Assembly: GCA_964439745.1 (NCBI GenBank)
Contig: CAYTQK010000150.1
Coordinates: 1-8,261 of the forward strand
Length of the DNA stretch: 8,261 nucleotides
Origin: CAYTQK01 sp964439745
GTDB lineage: Bacteria > Desulfobacterota > Desulfobacteria > Desulfobacterales > Desulfosudaceae
Direction of reading: 5' to 3'
Under the pieces are notes generated by a model. The model was not told where the DNA came from. It saw nothing but the letters and a program-made list of their open reading frames with translations, and made no database searches. Positions 4,627 through 8,261 of the stretch are shown here, piece after piece. The translations under genes and the position numbers were made by a program. The first letter of the stretch is position 1; every line of letters starts with the position of its first letter.

Positions 4627-6084
4627 GTGGAAGAAAAAATTCTCAGCATTGATCTGAGTGAAACGCGGCTGTCCATGGCGCTGGTTACGATAGACCGGAG
4701 TGAACAGCGCCTGGCGGCCTCCGTGGAGGTGCCCCTGGCGGGCCGGTCAATGGGGGAGGTGATGGCCGAGGCACAGGCCGCCCTGACCGAACAGGCGGAT
4801 ATCAGCGGGGCCGCCTGTGTCGCCTCCATTCCGGATAGTGATGTTTTTTACCGCACCGTTCAACTGCCCTTTGCTGATCGCAAAAAGGTTGAAAAGGTCA
4901 TCGGTTTTGAATTGTCCCCCCTGCTGCCCCTGCCCCTGGCGGAAGTCATGATTGATTTCAGCACCGGCGGCGCTTCTCCGGTCGGGGACGGCCAGGCGCT
5001 CGTCCTGACCGGGGCGGTGTCACGACAACGGCTGGGGGAGTATCTGGCACATCTCCGGGAGCTCGGCCTGGATCCGGAGATCGTCGTCCCGCGCGGCTAT
5101 GCGGCGGCCGACCTGCTGTCACAGAAAACCGCTGCGGCCCTGCTGGCCGTGGTGGAGACGGACAATCTCTTTCTGGCCGGCCTCGACGAATCGCGGGTCC
5201 GCTATGTGCGGGTGGCGATGCTGCCCCGCCAAGCGGAGAACCGGTGGGCTCGTCTGGCAGAACAACTGCGGTACACCCTGCTGGCGTATCAGGATATTAC
5301 CGGCCACGAGTTTTCGCCGGCGGCCGTGTATCTGGCCGGTTTGACCGACGCCGAACCCATGCCGGACGCCCTGGAAAAAGGCCTGGGTATACCCGTGCGT
5401 CGCTTTGACGTGGCGGATTTATGGCAGACGCTAACCGGCGCGACCCTGATGGGCATGCTGGGTGCGGCATCGGCTGCCGCAACTGCTGCCAACCTGGCCC
5501 CGGCCCTGGGGCTGCTGCGGCAGACCCGCCGGCCGGGCCTGAACTTTCGCCAGGGAGAATTCGCCGCCTCTGGAAAATGGCGGCAGTACAGCGGTTTTCT
5601 GGCCAGGACGGCCGTGCTGGGCCTGTTGGTGCTGGTCCTGGCGGTGTCTGGATATTTTTATGATCTGTATCAGCTGCAAAAGCAGATCCATGCCCTGGAC
5701 GCCCGGGTGGTATCCGTTTTTCAGGAATGCTGCCCCCAGATAACCGAGGTCGTCGATCCGCTGCCGCAGCTTCAAGCCGAATTGAAACAGCTGAAAGAAA
5801 AAAGCGGGGTGCCGGAAGAGATCGCCCGCCCGTCGCATACGGTTGATATCTTGAATGATATCAGTGGATTGATTCCAGAGGGCATCGACCTGGAAGCGTC
5901 CCGCCTGGTGGTCGGTCCGGACGAGGTCCTGGTGACCGGGCACACGGACGCCTTTAATGCCGTGGATGCCATTAAAAACCGGCTGGTGGAGAGCCCCCGT
6001 TTCGGCCAGGTAGAAATCAGCTCCGCCACCATGAACAAGGTTGATCAGCGGGTTCATTTCAAGCTTCGGGTGGTCTTATTGTGA
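4627..6084 (+). CDS. gspL: Type II secretion assembly platform protein GspL (PilM/PilN-like)
   Basis: This 485-residue bitopic inner-membrane protein recruits the ATPase GspE to the secretion platform and contacts GspM. Residues 1 to about 325 form a cytoplasmic actin-like domain that resembles PilM of type IV pilus systems (opening EEKILSIDLSETRLSMALV). One membrane helix is at about 326-346 (AVLGLLVLVLAVSGYFY). It is followed by a short coiled-coil-like stretch and a periplasmic ferredoxin-like, PilN-type domain from about 405 to the end. The start is taken as GTG 4627, with ribosome site GGCGGGGA (4613-4620); a TTG at 4606 is open in frame but has no such site. The stop overlaps the gspM start (GTGA, 6081-6084), so the two partner proteins are translationally coupled. 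A vicinal Cys pair (368-369) lies just outside the membrane. Identification is good from the architecture and order. Confidence 0.9.
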   Translation: MEEKILSIDLSETRLSMALVTIDRSEQRLAASVEVPLAGRSMGEVMAEAQAALTEQADISGAACVASIPDSDVFYRTVQLPFADRKKVEKVIGFELSPLLPLPLAEVMIDFSTGGASPVGDGQALVLTGAVSRQRLGEYLAHLRELGLDPEIVVPRGYAAADLLSQKTAAALLAVVETDNLFLAGLDESRVRYVRVAMLPRQAENRWARLAEQLRYTLLAYQDITGHEFSPAAVYLAGLTDAEPMPDALEKGLGIPVRRFDVADLWQTLTGATLMGMLGAASAAATAANLAPALGLLRQTRRPGLNFRQGEFAASGKWRQYSGFLARTAVLGLLVLVLAVSGYFYDLYQLQKQIHALDARVVSVFQECCPQITEVVDPLPQLQAELKQLKEKSGVPEEIARPSHTVDILNDISGLIPEGIDLEASRLVVGPDEVLVTGHTDAFNAVDAIKNRLVESPRFGQVEISSATMNKVDQRVHFKLRVVLL

Positions 6085-6644
6085 GATACAACGAGATACG
6101 TGAAAGAATTTCCATCTACTGGCGCGGGCTGAACCGACGCGAACGTTACCTGGTCATCGCGGCGGCGGTGGTGATGGTGATTTTCCTGGGAGCGCAGCTG
6201 GTGGTCCGGCCGCTTGTCGGAAAAAGGGAATTGCTCAACCGGCAGCTGGCGGAGAAACAGGAGGTATACCGGCAAATGGTTGCGCTGGCGCAGGAGTATC
6301 AGGTGGTTGTCCGGCAAAACCGGGGCAACCGGTCCGCCCTGAAAAATCGTCCGCCCACTTTCACCCTTTTTTCCTTTCTGGATCAACTGGCCGGTGAAGC
6401 CGGGGTCAAATCGCATATTACGTATATGAAACCCTCCACCACCGATGCCGCTTCCGGAGAATACCGATTGTCCCAGGTGGAAATGAAGCTGGATGCCGTT
6501 GGCCTGGAGCGGCTGGCTTCCTTTTTATATCGCATCGAGATGTCCGGCAACGCGGTTTTTGTAAAGCGGCTCTCCATCTCGCGGCGGGATGCCGAGGCCG
6601 GCGGGGTGGATGCCGTGCTGCAGGTGGAGACCGTTACGGGCTGA
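6081..6644 (+). CDS. gspM: Type II secretion assembly platform protein GspM (PilO-like)
   Basis: This 187-residue inner-membrane protein pairs with GspL in the T2SS platform and corresponds to PilO of type IV pili. The basic N-terminus (RERISIYWRGLNRRERY) is cytoplasmic, and the NRRER motif before the helix is typical of GspM. One membrane helix spans about 24-42. A coiled-coil-like segment (about 47-75) leads to a periplasmic ferredoxin-like domain, where FSFLDQLAGEAGV and LERLASFLYRIEMSG are PilO/GspM-like segments. It starts at GTG 6081, sharing four bases with the gspL stop, which fits coupled synthesis of two proteins that bind each other. The gap to gspN is 10 nt. Identification is good. 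Confidence 0.9.
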   Translation: MRYNEIRERISIYWRGLNRRERYLVIAAAVVMVIFLGAQLVVRPLVGKRELLNRQLAEKQEVYRQMVALAQEYQVVVRQNRGNRSALKNRPPTFTLFSFLDQLAGEAGVKSHITYMKPSTTDAASGEYRLSQVEMKLDAVGLERLASFLYRIEMSGNAVFVKRLSISRRDAEAGGVDAVLQVETVTG

Positions 6645-6654
6645 TACGAAATTT

Positions 6655-7518
6655 ATGGAGATTACTCGAAAAAAGAAGATTACGGCGCTGCTTGCCTATA
6701 TTCTGGGACTGTTCGTGTTTTTCGCCATCATCCTGTTCCCGGACGATGCCGTGCGAAATTTTCTGCAAAACAGTCTGAAGCAATGGCGACCCAAGGCAGC
6801 GGTTACCGTCGGGAAGGTCGGACCGGCCCTGCCTGGCAGTATTCAATTCCGGGATTGTCTGGTATATTATGACGATAAACCGGTGGTTGCGGTTGATTCC
6901 TGCAAGTTGACACCGGCGCTTTCTTTTCTGGTGGGCGGTGATCCGGCCGGGACCTTTCGCATCAAAATGCTGGAGGGACGCATCCGGGGAGAGGCCGGCC
7001 GGGACAAGGACGGGGCGAACCAAATCCGGGCCCGCCTGGACGGGTTGCAGCTGGAAAAGACGGTCTTTCTGGAAAACCTGACCCGTCACCGCCTGCGCGG
7101 TGTGCTGCAGGGAAATGTGAAAACTCAAATGGAAAGCAGTTCGCTGACGGCCACGGCCGAGCTGAAACTGTCCGACGGTGGCATTGTTTTTGCCGAACCT
7201 GTCTTCGGCCTGGCGGAAATTCCCTTTGACGCGGTAACCGCCGAGCTGACCATGACGGGGCCAACCATCGGTATAACCGGCTGTGATATCAGCGGACCGG
7301 AAGTGAGCGGCCGGATTACCGGACAGGTTATGCTCATGAAGCCGTATGGTGCCAGCCGGCTGAATCTGAAGGGATCGGTCAAGCCGCATGCCTCCCTGGT
7401 GGCCCGCCTGCAGAAACAATTGCCGGTGGATGTTTTGATCAGAAAAAATCAGGGACCGGAGGGCTTTCCCGTAAAAATTACCGGAACCATCGCAGAACCG
7501 CGATGGTCTCTGCAATAG
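6655..7518 (+). CDS. gspN: Type II secretion GspN family protein (Leptospira/Geobacter type)
   Basis: This 287-residue protein has a short basic N-terminus, one membrane helix (about 9-28) and a long periplasmic part rich in beta strands with alternating polar and hydrophobic residues, like AsmA-type repeats (SIQFRDCLVYYDD, LEGRIRGEAG, ELKLSDGGI, DISGPEVSGRITGQVML, FPVKITGTIAEPRW). This fits the GspN family described from Leptospira and Deltaproteobacteria, which is only loosely like GspN of gamma-proteobacteria; its exact role is not known and many T2SS lack it. The assignment rests on this strand pattern and on its place right after gspM. ATG 6655 was chosen over an in-frame GTG at 6589 inside gspM because the membrane helix then sits at the N-terminus. 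The ribosome site is weak. The 3' end carries an 8-bp inverted repeat (7486-7507). Confidence 0.8.
   Translation: MEITRKKKITALLAYILGLFVFFAIILFPDDAVRNFLQNSLKQWRPKAAVTVGKVGPALPGSIQFRDCLVYYDDKPVVAVDSCKLTPALSFLVGGDPAGTFRIKMLEGRIRGEAGRDKDGANQIRARLDGLQLEKTVFLENLTRHRLRGVLQGNVKTQMESSSLTATAELKLSDGGIVFAEPVFGLAEIPFDAVTAELTMTGPTIGITGCDISGPEVSGRITGQVMLMKPYGASRLNLKGSVKPHASLVARLQKQLPVDVLIRKNQGPEGFPVKITGTIAEPRWSLQ
7486..7507 (+). other. Stable hairpin at the 3' end of gspN
   Basis: ACCATCGC (7486-7493) and GCGATGGT (7500-7507) pair perfectly with a 6-nt loop AGAACC. The hairpin lies 9 nt before the gspN stop codon and 54 nt before gspC. No T-tract follows, so it is not a simple terminator. It could act as an mRNA stability or processing element between gspN and gspC, or arise from codon choice. 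Confidence 0.35.
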
Positions 7519-7560
7519 GCCGGCGGTCGTTCATGCAGCGGGTGAAAAACTAATAAAATT

Positions 7561-8261
7561 ATGGTAAATATCAGGCATATAATCAGCGGGCTCAATCTTG
7601 TTCTGCTGACGCTTCTGGTTTTTCTGACGGTAAATTTCATATATACCGTCATCGGCGGCATATTGGAAAACCCGGCTCCGGCGGCCGGCTGGCAGCGGCC
7701 GGACAAGGCGGTCCGCCGGGCAGCGCCCCGCCAACGGTTTTCCGATTATGAGGCCATTGCCGGCCGCAACATCTTCAATGCCGGCCAGAACGCTGCGGCC
7801 GAACCCGCGGCGGTGGATGTGGAGTCGCTGAAACGGACCGAACTGGATCTGCGGCTGCTGGGTACCGTGTCCGGACTGGGCAAGAATTCCTACGCGGTCA
7901 TTGAACAGACCCGGCAAAAGCACCAGGACCTCTACCAGGTGGGCCAGTCGGTGGAGGGGGCCACCGTCAAGCTGATCCTGCGCAAGAAAGTGGTTCTGAC
8001 CATTGACGGTAATGACGAGGTCCTGGAAATTTCCGAGGAAAATCTGGCCGGCCGGCCGTCGCAGCCGATGCGGCGGAAGAATAGTGACGCCGCCCGACGC
8101 TACGGGCTGCAATCGGAAAGCAGCGGCCCAACCGAACAGGTCTCCCTGGAGCGGGGCCGGGTCCAGGAGGCGTTCAGCAACGTCAATGACCTGATGCGGA
8201 CGGTCCGCGTGCGGCCCCACTTTTCCGGCGGCAAACCGGACGGGCTTCGGCTGGATAATGT
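7561..8261 (+). CDS. gspC: Type II secretion inner-membrane coupler GspC (3' end outside window)
   Basis: This frame has no stop before the window ends; 233 codons and two bases are visible. GspC links the inner-membrane platform to the secretin GspD and helps select substrates. The short N-terminus is followed by one membrane helix (about 11-31), then a Pro/Ala-rich linker and the homology region: YEAIAGRNIF (63-72), the strand LDLRLLGTV (95-103), then further strands to VLEI (154-157). This is the part that binds the secretin N0 domain. A variable linker (about 159-190) leads to a helix (VQEAFSNVNDLMRTV) and RVRPHFSGGKPDGLRLDNV, the start of a PDZ domain cut off here. The ATG at 7561 is forced: TAA lies in frame three codons upstream (7552-7554). 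Its ribosome site is poor, with only GCGGGTG (7538-7544) some way upstream. The gap to gspN is 42 nt. gspD probably follows. Confidence 0.9.
   Translation, partial: MVNIRHIISGLNLVLLTLLVFLTVNFIYTVIGGILENPAPAAGWQRPDKAVRRAAPRQRFSDYEAIAGRNIFNAGQNAAAEPAAVDVESLKRTELDLRLLGTVSGLGKNSYAVIEQTRQKHQDLYQVGQSVEGATVKLILRKKVVLTIDGNDEVLEISEENLAGRPSQPMRRKNSDAARRYGLQSESSGPTEQVSLERGRVQEAFSNVNDLMRTVRVRPHFSGGKPDGLRLDN

Noticed and set aside
6634..7515. 293-codon open frame on the minus strand across gspN
   Set aside because: It is antisense to a recognisable gspN, and its protein is rich in Gln, His, Arg and Gly without any family pattern, as expected from GC-rich codon use on the other strand.
7533..7553. Tiny ORF (ATG, six codons, TAA) between gspN and gspC
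   Set aside because: It has no ribosome site or known counterpart; such a short frame is expected by chance.
7578..7583. Perfect TATAAT hexamer
   Set aside because: It lies inside gspC downstream of its start codon, and the bases at -35 spacing (AAAATT) do not resemble TTGACA.
7531..8220. 229-codon open frame on the minus strand across gspC
   Set aside because: The plus-strand frame here gives a clear GspC with membrane helix, homology region and PDZ start; the minus frame is a shadow.

Overview
The window is GC-rich and gene-dense. It reads almost entirely as part of one type II secretion system (T2SS) operon on the + strand, preceded by an IHF-type DNA-bending protein gene and the tail of a peptidase U32 family gene. 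Three things point to a Gram-negative bacterium of the Desulfobacterota (former Deltaproteobacteria), perhaps a Geobacter/Desulfuromonas-like or Desulfobulbus-like lineage: the Leptospira/Geobacter/Myxococcus-type GspN, the PilM/PilN-like GspL, and the style of the U32 gene. This placement is inferred from protein character, not from a database match.

Layout: (1) 1-539 is the 3' end of a U32 family gene. (2) 540-826 is an AT-rich regulatory gap with a GC-rich island. It holds a perfect TTGACA box, a perfect match to the E. coli IHF consensus, two inverted repeats built from the same TGAAAT half-site, an 11-bp-period direct repeat, and a leader that can fold into two hairpins with complementary loops. 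(3) 827-1111 is ihfA, followed by a strong Rho-independent terminator (1125-1169). (4) 1170-1247 is a short gap with a possible sigma-54 type GG-N10-GC promoter. (5) 1248-7518 is gspG-H-I-J-K-L-M-N, tightly packed with overlaps or short gaps. (6) 7561 to the window end is gspC, cut off just as its PDZ domain begins. It has no stop codon inside the window.

How the genes work together: GspG is the major pseudopilin and GspH, I, J and K are minor pseudopilins. All five have a Gly-Phe or Gly-Leu prepilin-peptidase site followed by a hydrophobic helix. GspL and GspM form the inner-membrane assembly platform. GspN is a membrane-anchored accessory protein, and GspC links the platform to the outer-membrane secretin GspD. 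GspD, GspE (ATPase), GspF and the prepilin peptidase are not in the window; GspD probably follows gspC. The order G-to-N then C is a rotation of the textbook C-D-E-F-G-...-N order.

The machinery itself is known. The parts most worth a second look are regulatory: probable IHF autoregulation of ihfA, the candidate structured leader, a possible sigma-54 promoter on the secretion operon, and a 19-nt near-identical block at the same offset inside the ihfA and gspG start regions.
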